64,000 nt of DNA from Platycnemis pennipes (GCA_933228895.1 OW121852.1:105669544-105733543), one strand, 5' to 3'; shown: positions 33,540 through 46,745, counted from the stretch's first letter. A program made the numbers and translations. The notes: generated by a model from the sequence alone, not told the origin.

Positions 33540-33695
33540 TTTTTTTTTAAACATCGGATTGTAATTGTTTTAAGTATTGACCACTATTTCTTTTATATAT
33601 TTATTTTGACGAGGGGTTAGATGGCAGAAGGGACAGTTTTGTCTCAATCTCGCCCCAATAAAGACCTTTTATTATTATTATTATTTTTGATGATT
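33540..33695 (+). mobile_element. Probable LINE 3' end with (TTA)n tail
   Basis: GAGGGGTTAGATGGCAGAAG, GGACAGTTTTGTCTCAATCT, CGCCCCAATAAAGACC is followed by a run of ATT units to about 33692. An AATAAA signal directly before a trinucleotide tail is typical of insect LINE 3' ends. No coding part is recognisable upstream, so the clade cannot be given. Confidence 0.5.
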
Positions 33696-33699
33696 TATT

Positions 33700-35550
33700 T
33701 TCTCTTTTTTTTAAGTTCTCGTTACAATGGTATATTATCGAAAAATAGCCTGAGTTCAATTGATACCTCGGTTGAAATAGTATCTCCCATTTTGTGCGTA
33801 ATTGTCACAGCCATAATCCATTTTATAGTATTGAGAGTGGCACACAGCAGAAAGATGATGCGCGTACGTCACCTATACTGCCGTCTTTTGAAATGAGGGA
33901 GAGGAACAGAATGTAGCAGGCAAAACGAGGGATGGGGAAGAAAAACAAACGATGAAATGTTGGAAACGGTAATGGAGGAGGAGCACCAGCATGGAAACGT
34001 TGAGTGTTTGGATGGAGTGGGTCTCAAGTGGCAAGGGTGTTTTGGAGGACGAAATGGATGGGGTAGAGTTTGGTAAGCGAAGAGGAAAAGAACAAACAAT
34101 ATGTATTTGTATTAATAAAAATAAAATCAATTTTAGGGTAGGAATGTCTCCTACCGCATGAGGACTTCAAAAATATTTGAGGTCAATATGATTTTATTGA
34201 CCTCAATGAGTGGAACGTATCGCTTTATTTATTGGGAAAAAGATAGCGAAGACATAAACAACGAACCTGTGTTCAAAACAAAGGTCGGACAGTTAGATGC
34301 AAAAATATTTCTACAATGCATTCGCATGAGAAAAATGAGAGCGAAAACTCTGCTTAAGCTGGGGATAAGTAAGATGCACTCAGAAATCACCTCAATATAG
34401 TTCGCAACAGATAATGAGCAAACCAAATAGCCAGAAAAGTGTGAAAAAAATTACTGGAGAGTAATAAATGAAGACATTCATTACCATATAACATTTCTCC
34501 ATTCCCCTTTGTTATTTGACACCTGAATCAACTTCACTAGAGAAAATGAACAATGTGCAATGTTCTTAAACCACTAAAAAGAAATCGTAAAAGTAAAAAA
34601 GGTGAAAGGAGATTAATTGTGATCAAAACCAAAAGGTACACAGCCACGAATGAACGAAGATAGAAGCCAAAAGCTGCTCTGATTAAGAAAACAGATATGA
34701 AACACAGTGGAAAATTAAAAAAAAAAGATGTTGAATTTCATCAGAATCGTCAGCCAAAAATCCTATGATAGTTTTGATGCATTATGATGATGAAATGCAA
34801 TGAATGAATAAGTTTCATGAATGCAGTAAATTTGACGACGTATGGAAATTATTGCCGGTTAATTGAAGAGCTGTTAGGACAAATTAAAACCAGATTCGAT
34901 GCTTAAATAAGTTAAGAAAGTTTTTATTTATCAAAAGACTGAAAAAAACGTTTATTGGAATACCTCAGAATATTTTACCTCGTAATACGTACATACATTC
35001 CATCAATCCGTAAACTTATTCTAAAATACTACGAGGATTAAGTGTGCACTATGTATACCAGAATGAGGGATCTACGAGTCCAGGCATGAATTTGTAAAAT
35101 GGGAAGTGGTATAGTAAAAAACTTTTTCCATTTCAAAATTTAATAGGGCGGCACGTACTGCCAAAACTATGCGCTACCTAATGCGCTCCACGATATTACA
35201 GCGTTTTTGCTTAATTACTCTTGAGGCATCGGCTGAAAAGCTGTTGGGATATAAAAATTTTGAACAGCGCGTTATCGCCTAAAGCTCCTGATGAAAGTTT
35301 TCAAATTTACGATGGTGTGCTTTAAGGGTTGAATAATTAATCGTACCCCCGTAAAAGCGCAGTGTTTTAATGAATAACTGGTCGCAAGAATTTTATCGCC
35401 CAGAGAAAAGTGTACCTCTTCCATCAGCTCTGCATGACTTATTGAAGCATAGGAAGAAGCATGTGAAATGGCTGTTGTACCTATTATTTTTTCAAATACC
35501 TAATACAGGGATAAGCACCAGTGAAAAGTATGCTTTCATCGGTTAGGTTG
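33700..35550. other. No supported gene
   Basis: AT-rich. A G/A-rich segment at 33900-34080 opens chance frames on the minus strand. Confidence 0.45.
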
Positions 35551-35555
35551 GTTAT

Positions 35556-35869
35556 TCAGGGGAGGCGACCGACAGCTGAGGTCATTTGCGCCATGTAGGA
35601 TAGGTGGGTAATGGTAGGAGTTTTTTTCAGGAAACGGAGGAAGGGTGGAGAGAAACCGGTGTCGGCATTAGCCTACTCTTAACGAAAGGCGCCAAGGGGA
35701 CCACGGCTTAAGGTCCCATCCGACGGACAAAGTACTGAACTTGAAATGCCCTCCACTAGGCACTCAAGTGGGGACCAGTTTTACACTGAAAAATCCGTCT
35801 CTGCCGGGATTGAACCCGGGCCATCGGGATGGAAGGCCAGTACTCTAGCCACCACGCCAACCCGATCCC
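35556..35869 (-). mobile_element. Long tRNA-derived SINE (core family), near full length
   Basis: On the minus strand it starts GGGATCGGGTTGGCGTGGTG, with A box (GGTGGCTAGAGTACTGG) and B box (GGCCCGGGTTCAATCCC). Next come CCCCACTTGAGTGCC, TTTGTCCGTCGGATGGGACC, GTCCCCTTGGCGCCTTTCGT, TAAGAGTAGGCTAATGCCGA, GTTTCTCTCCACCC and a 3' end GGCGCAAATGACCTCAGCTG. At about 314 bp it is the best reference for the family in this window. Confidence 0.9.
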
Positions 35870-35874
35870 TTTTT

Positions 35875-37420
35875 TCATCGAATTAATGAGGGTCGAAGAC
35901 GATAATATTGCGTAGGTACTTTTCAGATTTAGTCTCTTAAATTTGGATAATGAATACCCCTATCATAATTAGCTGCCCATAATAGTGAACGCACTATTGC
36001 CACTAATGTACATCTCATACAAACATTTAGAACGATAGACAATTTACATTCATTAGCAAGTACAATTTGTTACTGGTTTCCACCATCCTTGCAAGTATAA
36101 GCAACGAAAAGAGAAGAGTGTGATAGAACTATTATTGTTTGAAGAAGATGATACCGGATAATAAATAAAGGAGGAGTTGATGCCCTCAAATTAAGCAGAT
36201 ATGAAAGGAGCAGTATTTTCCATTGTTGGCCAAATCGGGGAATTAAAGGAAGACACAATAATACGGATAAATAATACATGATAGCATGGTATGATTTGAG
36301 GTTTAAGATGAAAGAAGAAAATTGGGAAAAGTAGTTGCGTACAAGCTCAGCAGGTTAGATATTTGAAGAAATCAATTTAAAAGGCAGCTGCTTAAAATGT
36401 AGTTAATGAAAACTTAATTAATATTTTATAATCTTCTGAATAATGCAATGCGTTTGAACCTCATCAATGGCATTTTTTCCGGTTGAATACTTCGTATTAT
36501 TCATCGTAATCGGAATATCTTTCGTAAACAATGCAGCATACCCAGTGAAAATAGCTAGTAACTGCTGTAATTACCTACAGAAATTCCCTGCACCGTTCGA
36601 GCGCCGTCTTGCTGTAAATTATCCTCGGATTTACAAAACTATGAAAACATTTGGCCAATGACACACCGTACACAGAAGAAGCGTCTTTTTGGGCAAAGCA
36701 TATAATCCAGCAATTGGCTACAATTCTCTCCAGGAAGAATAATTTAATATCACGCAGCATTCAGAGCCAAAAGGTAAATCTTGGAGTTAAAGTTGTGCAT
36801 ATATGTGACTGAGCATCCTACGATTGCTTCCGAAAGTTATCCAACCTGAAAATATTCCTGTATTGAAACTCGAGCCTATGCCACTTCAACTACGCATATC
36901 ACTTCAACACTCAAGGGACTACCAACCTTAATAACCAAGGCCACGGTGGTAGCTGCGAGTTTTCACGTAATGCTAAACAATTAGAAAATATAATCGAAGG
37001 CCAATTTTCTCTTCTCATCAACCCTGGCCTATGGCAGAGAAAGTTGAGACACTTTTTCTGCATTTCATTTCGTTTCAGTCAAAAAAATATTTCTTTAGCT
37101 TTCTCAAAATCTATTTCTTAATTTCTCCTTGTTAGAGACGCAAAAGTCCCAAGGTAGCTCTCATAATTTTTATTAACTCATGAACACAGGGGAAAATGTA
37201 GATGAACGTTAATTTATACGAATGACTAGTAAATGTGGGTGTTACAGTCACTGCAGAAGGAACTACTGACGTTTTGCAATAAGCATAGATTGGAATATTG
37301 ATTTAATACCTAAATAGAACATAAAATTTTGTTTTATTCAAATGTACATTTCTCAATAGATTATGCAGGTGGAGTATTCATATTCATAGCAGTGACGTAG
37401 AGAAGATGGCAGCTATAAAG
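35875..37420. other. No supported gene
   Basis: AT-rich; frames of 61-69 codons without recognisable features. Confidence 0.45.
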
Positions 37421-37424
37421 AAGT

Positions 37425-37690
37425 CAAGTCTAGAAGCATTCAAAGTGTGGTGTCACAAGAGAATAAAGGCGGGATTGAATGGAATGGCAATGCAAAAACC
37501 GAAGCCTTGCTGAGGATAGTGAAAGATAAGAGAAGTCTGATGTGAACCTTAAGAAGAAGACAGTCAATTAAATTGGACGAATCTTGAAACATGATTCTCG
37601 ATTGAAAACAGTCGTCAAGAGAAACATGAACGGTAAAAATGGCAAGAAAAAGGCTCATAAGAAGCGTATATAACAAATAGTGAAGGATGT
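37425..37690 (+). mobile_element. RTE-like LINE fragment, decayed
   Basis: GAAGCATTCAAAGTGTGGTG starts the counterpart of EAFEMWCYRR. It is followed by GAAGCCTTGCTGAGGATAGT (EALLRIV), AAGAAGAAGACAG, and AAACAGTCGTCAAGAGAAAC with ATGAACGGTAAAAATGGCAA (NGKNGK), then GTGAAGGATGTAAA (VKDV). Several stops and frame breaks are present. Confidence 0.75.
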
Positions 37691-37699
37691 AAATTAAAA

Positions 37700-39140
37700 T
37701 AATGGTATAATGCAAACTAGCTAAGGATAATGATAAAAGCGATAGTATAAATGAGCTTAGGACAATGATAAGAGTGAATGATAGCTGTATTTACTTTAAT
37801 AGTTAACCAAAAATACAACAAACCTTCATAGCACAGTTAAATTTTAACCAAAGAAGTACCATAACCCTGCGCATCAGACTAGAGGTGTGATATCAAAATA
37901 TTTTCATGTTTTCCTTTATAACGCCCAAATTTCTCCCCTCCCAATTCAGAAAATCGAAGCACGGAACGAGGGCAAGGCACCCATTTGGCGAAAATTCCTC
38001 GAATAATTAAGCTGAAGGACGACATTAGAGCCCCTTTGTGCAGGGATCAGTGAGACACTTAGAGGAAGATGGTGAGGGCAGAGAGAGGGTGAGAGGGAGG
38101 ATGATATACTGAGAACTACGGGAGAAGAATCAAGAAAGTGACAGAAAGGGACGAGATATCGATCCACCCTGCGGGGGACATCTCCTGAAGTCGGCCCTTT
38201 TCACACACTTTCTTTCCCTTCTCAACTTCTTTCGTCCTTGCCGTCTACCCATTTCCGCAGCTACATCAGGTTTTAACAGTCCCTGGAGAAGAAGGAAGCG
38301 GGACGGTGCGAAAAATTGGGAAACGGAGAGTTAAAAACGTAAAGGAAGACTGATCGAATAAAGGGAATCTCTAATAGGCATCCCGAAACCCGAAATAAGG
38401 GGACAAAAGAAAAACTGTCTTCAATACTTTCGGGACACTTCGCGAAAGCTTATTCAAAGGCGTCTTCCCCGATGTCCCCTTTTGAACCGGAATTTCACCC
38501 CCTTTCTTTGTGATCAACCCTCTTTACCCTCCCTCCATCCCTTTACTCAATAAACATTCCCTCTATGAGGAGCGTGGACTGTAGCCAATGCCTGATTAAT
38601 TTTACCAGCACTTCAGACATCTCCCTAGAGTTTATTTGCGTCTATAACAAAGATTGCACGCAAGTTTTTCTATTCACATATGATTCAATTTCCCTCAGAA
38701 GATATATGACCACAACATTTAGTAATTCACTTTTGTGTAGCAACAACAATGAACTTCATGATACTATGCTGAATGTGGTGTGATGAATGGAAACTTTCCT
38801 GGGGTGCACATGATTTCATGCCCAAAGGACATGGAAAACTGCTTTGAAATTGGGATTACGACTGTTTTGATGCTCTTATGGACAATGCAGACACAAGTAT
38901 TTGCGTCTATCATAAAAAGCATTGACGGATCACTTGATACCTCACGTTAAATATTACTGGAAGACACTGGTTGACTACAGTCAGAGCATGAAATCAGTTC
39001 CTAAAATTTCTTCATTTAATGTACTAGTTTTTTTAATGCTTTAAACTCCTATTTTGTATACAAGAAATGATAAACACGAATGTTGATATTCGTACATAAT
39101 GGCCTTTATCAAAACTATTGTATTACACGAATGAAAATGC
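37700..39140. other. No supported gene
   Basis: AT-rich with a GC-richer block at 37930-38560 that shows no coding family. Confidence 0.45.
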
Positions 39141-39144
39141 ATAA

Positions 39145-39215
39145 TATCTAAATCTGCGCGATGCCCTGCAAGCCACCGCGAGGGTGTGTGGCTGGGGGCA
39201 TAATACCATATCCTC
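39145..39215 (-). mobile_element. CR1-like LINE tail, diverged
   Basis: ATGCCCTGCAAGCCACCGCG, AGGGTGTGTGGCTGGGGGC is the reverse complement of the family tail. No coding part is attached. Confidence 0.7.
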
Positions 39216-39219
39216 ATTT

Positions 39220-42200
39220 TTCTTCCTTTCATTATTTTCCTATACATATGATTACGTACTGAATTAGATAAAAAGAGGAGTTTATCGTAAAAGTCAATAA
39301 AGAGAGTTCAAAAAAATTTTACGAGTAGCTATTTTCATGGAAGGTTGTCTTAGGAAAATGTGGGGGGGAAACTTGTCAATAATCAGTGAATTACATTTGA
39401 GAGATAGCTGAAAACATTTTTTCTATTAACATTTCGAAAACAAAAGTGTTTACAGTTGTAAAAGAGAGCATTGTCACGTCCTCTTAAACTGGTCAGAGAG
39501 ATCACTATATTCATTCACATTTCGGCCTAAATTGATCTGTAGCCTCATCTCTGTTGAGGATATTTAAGAATCACGGTAGGTGAATATAAAACTTTGCGTG
39601 CAAGCATAATGATGCACGCTAATAAACTCTTGGGAGATTATTTCATGTAAAAGTATTAAGGCAACGGTTGCAGTCCACGTTCCACGCGGAGGGACTTCTA
39701 TTGAGAATAGGGAAAGAGGAAGGAGAGTGAGTAAGGAGAATGCCTCATAAAGGGAGGGAGGAATTCTGGTGCGAAGGGGGCAGAGGGGAAGTCACCTTTG
39801 AATAGGCTTTGGCGAGTCATCTTTATTGAGTGATTAAGAGTCTGAATTTTATTTTTAAAAAAACATGCTAAATTTTTACCTTAATTTTTGTAAAACCGAA
39901 AAATAACAGGGAGAGGACATGAGAGACATTGCGATCCACTCAAGAAGACTACACCGTTGGAATTTTGGAAAATAATTTACGAAGACCGGCTACACGTTAA
40001 AAATAAAAAAATAACGGGACTAATTTCACAATTCACTGGAGAAAAAATGAATAAAAAACGGGAAGGACCAATGAAATTATAAAATGTTTAGCCAAAGAGA
40101 AACGTACGTTTTTATTCTAAATTGCATATATTTAAATTTCCTAGTCGGAAAATATACATATACGATAAAATAACAGAGGAAACTATAAGAGTCACTTTGC
40201 ATATTTTCCCAGTATCTTCACTAAGACATGAAGCGGCCAAAGAATATGTGGAGTTAATCACTGCAAGAAAGAATATTATTCGCGACAGTTAATAAGTATT
40301 CATCCAAGCAAATTTAAGGCGATTTTTTCTTCTACTCAATGTGTAGAACTATCGTTTTTTAAAAATTGTGTTGCTGAAAAATGCTCCGAATTTGAGATAG
40401 CAAATTCCAGATGCTTGTTTTTCACAAACCTTCCTCCGAAATTCTTAGTGTAAACAATTATATCAATATTTACGTACCAATAAACAGGTTTTTTCGAGTA
40501 GAAATTAAAAAAATCTGTAAACAAAGGAAATCTGTAAAACTACCTGTTACCAAATTAGTAAAGAGTGATTATATATACATACAGATTTTTAAAAATTAAT
40601 GCCAATACCTGCACTTGACAAGACTTTCCATTCGCATTTGAATCGAATAGTTGATTTCCTCATTATTATATATGCAAATTATATTTGTTAAAAAGTTTGG
40701 TAAGAATGTTCTGGGCACCAGGATTTTTTACCTTTCAATGTCAACTCACAAAATACTAGTGTTGATAGTTATACTAGAGATGTACGGCAATATAATCTAT
40801 TGCTTGTGCGAAAAAATGAAAATGAAACTAGCAAGCCCATGTAAAGGAGTATTTCTCTCAAGTTATAACCGAGCAAGCTCTCAAATAACTTTTCCTGAAA
40901 CAAATTGCTTCACTTTCCTTCATTGCATGAGACTTTCATGCGTGCAAATACCATAGGTGTATTAAATGCAATAATTTACTGATATGATTATGCAAAAGAA
41001 CCTGGATGGAAAAGAATGAAATAGGGTGTTCTTTGCATTTTAGTGGGTACCAAATATTAGAGTAGATTATTCGCTTTAGCTTGCATGGAGAAAAAATTCG
41101 AAAAACTTAAGTATATTGAGATGATGCAGGGGTTTTTAATCTGCACAATGCCCTGGGGAGCCGTCGCCCACTCGAAATATGAGGGTGCATTGTGATACTT
41201 ACCAGGGCGCAAAACAGGGGTGTATTGTGGGGGAGCCCGGATGAGGCCTGGAAACCTTAACGTCCCAGGTCAAACTGGGTCGCACGCCGAGACCTACTTC
41301 CCCATTTTACAAAGCATGGCCTCTTTTCGATCCCGCTCACCCCAACACTGCCCTTCCCCCCCCCCGACCCTTTTGTCCCCCTCCCCCCTCGCCACCCTCC
41401 CACACTGGCATGCGGCACTTGTTGACGCCGTTCCAAAAAAGATTCCCTCTCCTCCGCTGCCTCCTTATATTACTACGCCCTCACTCCTTTCATTGGGGTC
41501 CTCGGAGAAGGGTTCCCCTAGGGTTCTTTCCCTCTTTCGGCCACTCCACATCCACCCTCGAAAATCCTGGGTGGTTAATGCGTTTTTCCACCCTTTCCTC
41601 TGTTTCTCTACAACCTTTTAAATCCCACAGCCTTAGAACCCTTTCCTCCATATTCTGCCGGTCCGGAAAATATGTAGGGTCCACATGGACCCTGGAACCC
41701 TTTAGCCATTAACGATTTGTCTTCCTCTTCTCTTTCCTCCGAACCCATTCAACGACGACGATGAGCAAGAAGTAGATAGCAGTTACACAGCAGGGAAAAG
41801 AAAGATATTCTCCGTTTCTTCCAGCATCCATTTCATTTAATATAAGAGAAAGATAAAACGGTCGTACCGCTAGGAAAGCTTCGAAAACACAATTATGACC
41901 AGACTTTCTGATATAAACCATTCCATGTCAGCATTTGGATAGGAAGAGAGCGAATGGGCCGGCAGGATAATTGGAGAATCTTCCAATGCAATAAACGTTT
42001 CCACATAAAACCGTACAATCCGTTCGATTATGAGTGTTTTCAAACGATAGGTGGTTATCTTTCGATAGTAATAGCTCTGAAGGGATTCATGTGATATGAA
42101 TCATATGAAATATAGCGTTCGGCAAAATTGTTTCATGGTACTTGGTTTTTAAACAAAGCTAAGGTTTGTAAAATAAAAAAAACAAACTAAAATTTTAAAA

Positions 42201-42680
42201 TAAAAATTATTTTCCGTTCGTCGATTCGTCAATTACCTTTCCAGCAATAAGCGGCAAAAGCTGATATTTTTAACCCTGTTGGACAACTGGGCGTGCAAAG
42301 GACTAGTACGTCATCTACTTCGTTCAATCACAAATGAGACCGCTAAGCTCCTTCGCCCAATCACAATGAGGGCAACAAAGCTGACCCTGTCAATGGAGGT
42401 GGTTGCGACAAGATTTGTGCAAGCAGCCCTTCCACTCCCCCTCCACTCCCTTCCCTTTCCCTAAAAACAATCATGGACGGATGGTGTATGACGTAGATAT
42501 CTTTAACGCAGCTCGTTCGCTGGGCGTCACCTTTTGCTTATTTTAGTTTTGGATTTATGAGTGAGTGGCTCTGGTTAGAAGATTAATTTTTTCACCAAAA
42601 TTCGTTTTTCGTTTCCATCTAACGATTTTTTGTACAAAATAGCAATTTCGGTTCCAAATAATCGCCCCAATTACGTCACA
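39220..42680. other. No supported gene
   Basis: AT-rich to 41130. At 41135-41185 there is a possible very diverged copy of the LINE tail (CAATGCCCTGGGGAGCCGTC). A C-rich block at 41220-41700 opens frames of up to 133 codons rich in Pro and Ser with no recognisable domain. A worn reverse-oriented hammerhead-like stretch was noted at 39510-39570. Confidence 0.4.
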
Positions 42681-42684
42681 TTGA

Positions 42685-42766
42685 AAAGGTTCGCCGAAAG
42701 AAGAATCGAGTGGAAAGCTGCGTCAAACCAATCCTAGGATTGTTGACCAATGATGATGATCCTTAA
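42685..42766 (+). mobile_element. RTE-like LINE 3' end
   Basis: AAAAGGTTCGCCGAAAGAAG, AATCGAGTGGAAAGCTGCGT, CAAACCAATCCTAGGATTGT, TGACCAATGATGATGAT. This is the last coding segment, the 3' end and the trinucleotide tail. It is strongly 5'-truncated. Confidence 0.85.
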
Positions 42767-42769
42767 CGA

Positions 42770-45700
42770 CGCGAAAGGCTGCTAGTTACGGCCACCTCTT
42801 CCAAATAACAAATATTGCTACTCATAGATGCCAATAAATACGCGATAAATAAATAAATACGCTGGCACAAATAAACACCACTATTGCTCCACAGGATAGA
42901 AATAGTTAATAGCCGTTGGGTTTTGGTCCAGAATTCAGTGTTTTCCCATTCTCCTTAAAGCTTCCCTGCTCCCCAGCCTCTAAGCTGAGTTAATGGAGAG
43001 GGGTGGTTGGGAGGGAGGGAGGTTGGATCCGCGCAATTGAGCAAAAGAGCTTCCCTCTTTCATCCCCCCCACATTACTCCCAAACCCCACTCTCCCCATT
43101 ATCCTTTCCCCTCTCCTTGACGCCTTGAAGATCTCGCCAGCCGAGAAGAGGGTCCCTCCCGCGGGGACCCAATTTGCGTGCGTCCCTCACGGCCGCGAGT
43201 GCGTGTCATGGGCCCTAACGAGGAACAATAAGGCCTAGGTCGGGGACGTAACCTGTTCTTGCCCTTAATTCTTGCCTCGCGCTCGGCCTTGCCGCTGGAA
43301 GTGGACAATGGCAACGATGGACGCGGAAGTGGACGCGTTCGCAGCCACGGTCCGAACGCTTCCCCTCCTGCATTCCCACTTTTATTATTCTCCAAGTTTG
43401 CGCCCAAGGTAAGGGCTGTTTTGGTACGAAGCGTTCAGGGAGGCAAAAAGACACGATCGTTAATACTTGAATTAATCGGATGCTGCAATGAGTCGGATGT
43501 GTCTTGAGTTAACGGCCGGCGCGGCGTCATGATGCAAATTTTAGGATTTTTGAGCTGTTAGCAGAGAAAATGTTAGGAATACGATATTGTTCTTGCAAAA
43601 TGCAAAATTGCAATGATTAATATTTTGCCTTTAAGACAAAATAACATTAGTAATAGGAACCTAACTTTTAAGGTAAGTTTAATTGGACAATAAATCTATC
43701 ATCCTCCAGACATCTTCAATTAGAATGTATTAAGATAATCCTGCATTACACACTAATTTTTTTCTTACGCTCTGCATACTTACAGCTAGCCATTATTTTA
43801 TAATTTATATACGTCCAATTTTAAGCCTGAAAAGAAACCAAGGATTTGATTGAGCGCGCAACATTCGTAAATATCTTAAGTTTATAAAAAATACATCCAA
43901 ATATAGTTAATGCGTCTTTTTGCTTGAAGCAGACCAATATTTTTCCTTGAGTTTTCAAAATTGCATTATTTATACAATATTTGTAAATGCAAAAAATGTA
44001 ATATTGGACTATAATCTACATACTTTTTTGTAAATAAGACGATATACTTCATGAGAGCCACTTAGTATTAGTCACCAAAATACTAAAAAATTCCCTTTCA
44101 TATGACAAATTTATATTTCACGGAAAAATTCATGTTTTCCCTCACCTACCAGCTTAGAAACGAGATTCAAATATGAAACGTTAACTCAAAGCTAGAATTC
44201 ATTGAAACGACCCATTTCCATACTTAGAGTTCGACGTACTTTTCATTATAATCCAAGATTTTCTCCTTTTGATTATATACAAGAGCACGTGAACTACGCA
44301 GAGTAATCGTGTGTCTCAATTCCTTAATTATCTCCGTGAGGTAAACGAAAATAGAGTGAAACGTTTTGTCCGTGATATTGTGCCAACGAAATGGATACAC
44401 TGATTTCTGAATTCCAAATTGGTCGACGCAAAAATTTTTCGGATCCCTGCACATTATGAAATACATTACAGTAACGCCCCTTTTAACTTTTTCTCAAAAC
44501 TAATATCAAATTCCTAATTACAACCAATATCAATTTTTTAATTACAAGCGAGAAGAGTATCCACCTTGAAATAATGAGTTGCTTAGAACTTACTTACATG
44601 TACCGTGTATTTGGAAATATTCTAACGGAATCTCTCACGTAACCTCATGGTAAAAACTTAAGATCCTTCATAACAAAAAAATGTCCACTCGAAAGATTTC
44701 GTGAATGATAACATTATTCCGTAAATAAGTTGGCAGGACATTATGGATCAATAATTAAACTGAAATGTAAATTAGGTTGACCAGCAAAAGAAAATCATGG
44801 CTATACAGGTATTGTTTAGATGTAATCAATCATGAAAATGAATCATACAGGTATTACTTAGATGTAATAGTTAGAGCGGCCATCCTCGATATATTTCCAT
44901 TCAATTTAATACCATCAATCTCGGATTCAAGCCTCGTGGGCTGATTTTGAATGGTTGGAGAATTTAAAATGAGTCCTGAAATTGTTTTGCTAATGTTATA
45001 ATCATTTAACTCAAATAAGTCATGAAATAAAATTGTTGTTATTTCCACTATAAGGTACAATTTCTCACGTATATTATGAAGAATATAGAAAGGGAAATGA
45101 TATGAATAAAATATTTTGTTAAAACTTGCAACAGAGTAGGGCATGCGCACTGATAGCAAATATAATATATCAATAAATAAACTAATACTTTTGAATTTGC
45201 TATCTGATATAATAAATTTTAATTTAATAACATTTTCGAAGAATAGATACCATGATTGTTAAATAAAATTTATTTTCATTATTTTCTCCGTCAACCTCAA
45301 AGCCTTATTTATTGCTATCCTTTACGCTTTTCACGTATTTTAAGAAGTTAGCTATCCAGTAGCGTATTGAAAAATGACGTTTCGAATAAATGGAATATTC
45401 CTAAAAACAAAACCCTAAATAATCCTAAAAACTGGAATTTTTCCACTGCTGTAACATTGTGCTTGATAATTGCTGCTTAAGGGACACTGTTCCCAATATT
45501 GAACTCAAAGAAGATTTTTACACTCGTGACAATATCTGCTCTTTTCGAAGCGACCCGCTTTTTAACTTGCGTTTAACACAATTTTACAGTTGTGAGGTGA
45601 TAGTAAAAAAAACATTTTCCCTCGCCGGCACGGAAAGAAAGGAATAAAGAAAGGGTGGAGGAGGGACAAAATAGGCTTCTACCTCGATAGCGCTCCATTA

Positions 45701-46090
45701 TCGTCGATTATAAATCTTTAACGGGGTGCGACTGGGCCTTAACCATGCCGTGCCCAGCATTTAAGTGGGAGATAAAGGAAAAACCAGATGTCCGCAACTG
45801 CTCAGACAATCAGCCCAATGAAAGTGGGGAAATCACGACACGGAGAGGAGTGCAAGTCGAAAGAACCCGAAAGAAAGCGAGCAAAGAAGGGGTGAGAGGG
45901 ATACCTAAATAAGAAAGGATCGACGCGAATATAAAGGGTAACCGGATCCTTGGGTCAGATTCCAGGGTAAACCCGTGCAGCCAGAGTAAAGGTTGACGTG
46001 TCCCTCCCATCTCTCTCCAGGTCTTAACACGAGATTAACGACTGGACCCAATCAGGAATTTATTCCTCCCCTTTCCTACTAAAGGCATTG
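42770..46090. other. No supported gene
   Basis: A GC-rich block at 42960-43520 opens unassigned frames on both strands (79-102 codons). The remainder is very AT-rich. A direct repeat (ATACAGGTATT.. TTAGATGTAAT) occurs at about 44802 and 44847. Confidence 0.4.
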
Positions 46091-46096
46091 GCTTTT

Positions 46097-46143
46097 TATT
46101 GTGGCTAGAGCACCGGCTTCCGATCCTGAGGGCCCGGGTTCAA
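46097..46143 (+). mobile_element. tRNA-like SINE head, truncated
   Basis: TGTGGCTAGAGCACCGGCTT is an A-box match and GGGCCCGGGTTCAATG a B-box match. The element is cut right after the B box, where an inverted LINE-tail repeat begins. Confidence 0.65.
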
Positions 46144-46242
46144 TGTAAATATGCGTAATACATGCGTGCCGCTTCGAGGGTGTGTGGCAGGGGGTGAAGA
46201 TCACCAAACATGCACCATATACATGCAAATATGAGATACCAT
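46144..46242 (-). mobile_element. Repeat with the shared LINE-type 3' tail
   Basis: GCTTCGAGGGTGTGTGGCAG, GGGGTGAAGATCACCAAACA, TGCACCATATACATGCAAAT is the reverse complement of the tail in the TGGTGATCTTCACC variant, as in the type-B copies at 3.5 and 8.0 kb. It interrupts a SINE head. Confidence 0.75.
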
Positions 46243-46554
46243 GCAACCAAGATCTAACACTACACACTATTCCAATAGTGCCCGACCCTATTCCTATAGT
46301 GGGTGACCCGTCACCCATCTATACTTCTGCCATGCCACCCACTGCGCACTCTAATGGAAAAATTACATTTTAATTCCAGTGGTAAGACAATCCATCTTTC
46401 GAATTTAATTTATCTGGCCAAATCCAATATAATACGCAGGGGTTCTTAACACAGATCATACCTATCATAATAACATCTACAACATTATCAAAATTGAATA
46501 TCAATCTGAGGATTGGTTTTTCGCAGTCCTCCGTTCGGTTATTCTATTGGCCAA

Positions 46555-46745
46555 CCTCTGCATTCAACGTAATTTTTCTCTTTTACATGCTTCACAACTT
46601 GTTCCAAATATCTCATACGAGGCCTGCCTTTTCCATTTTTTACTTTTCCCTCGACGATTGTCTTCGTTAGGCTACCATGTCGTAAGAAATGGCTGAATAA
46701 GTTTACAACATCTATAAAAACTATACTTTTTAAGATGTCCGTTTT
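46555..46745 (-). mobile_element. RTE-like LINE fragment (3' coding region)
   Basis: On the plus strand, TTTTACATGCTTCACAACTT, CATACGAGGCCTGCCTTTTC and CCCTCGACGATTGTCTTCGT are the reverse complement of the family segment encoding MKTIVEG...GRPRM...QVVK. Both ends are lost and frame breaks are present. Confidence 0.8.

Noticed and set aside
33664..33695. CRISPR or other ordered array
   Set aside because: It is a simple ATT microsatellite at the end of a LINE-like 3' end. No spacer-repeat structure is present anywhere in the window.
41220..41621. 133-codon Pro/Ser-rich plus-strand frame
   Set aside because: It comes from a C-rich low-complexity stretch with C runs; no supported coding signal.
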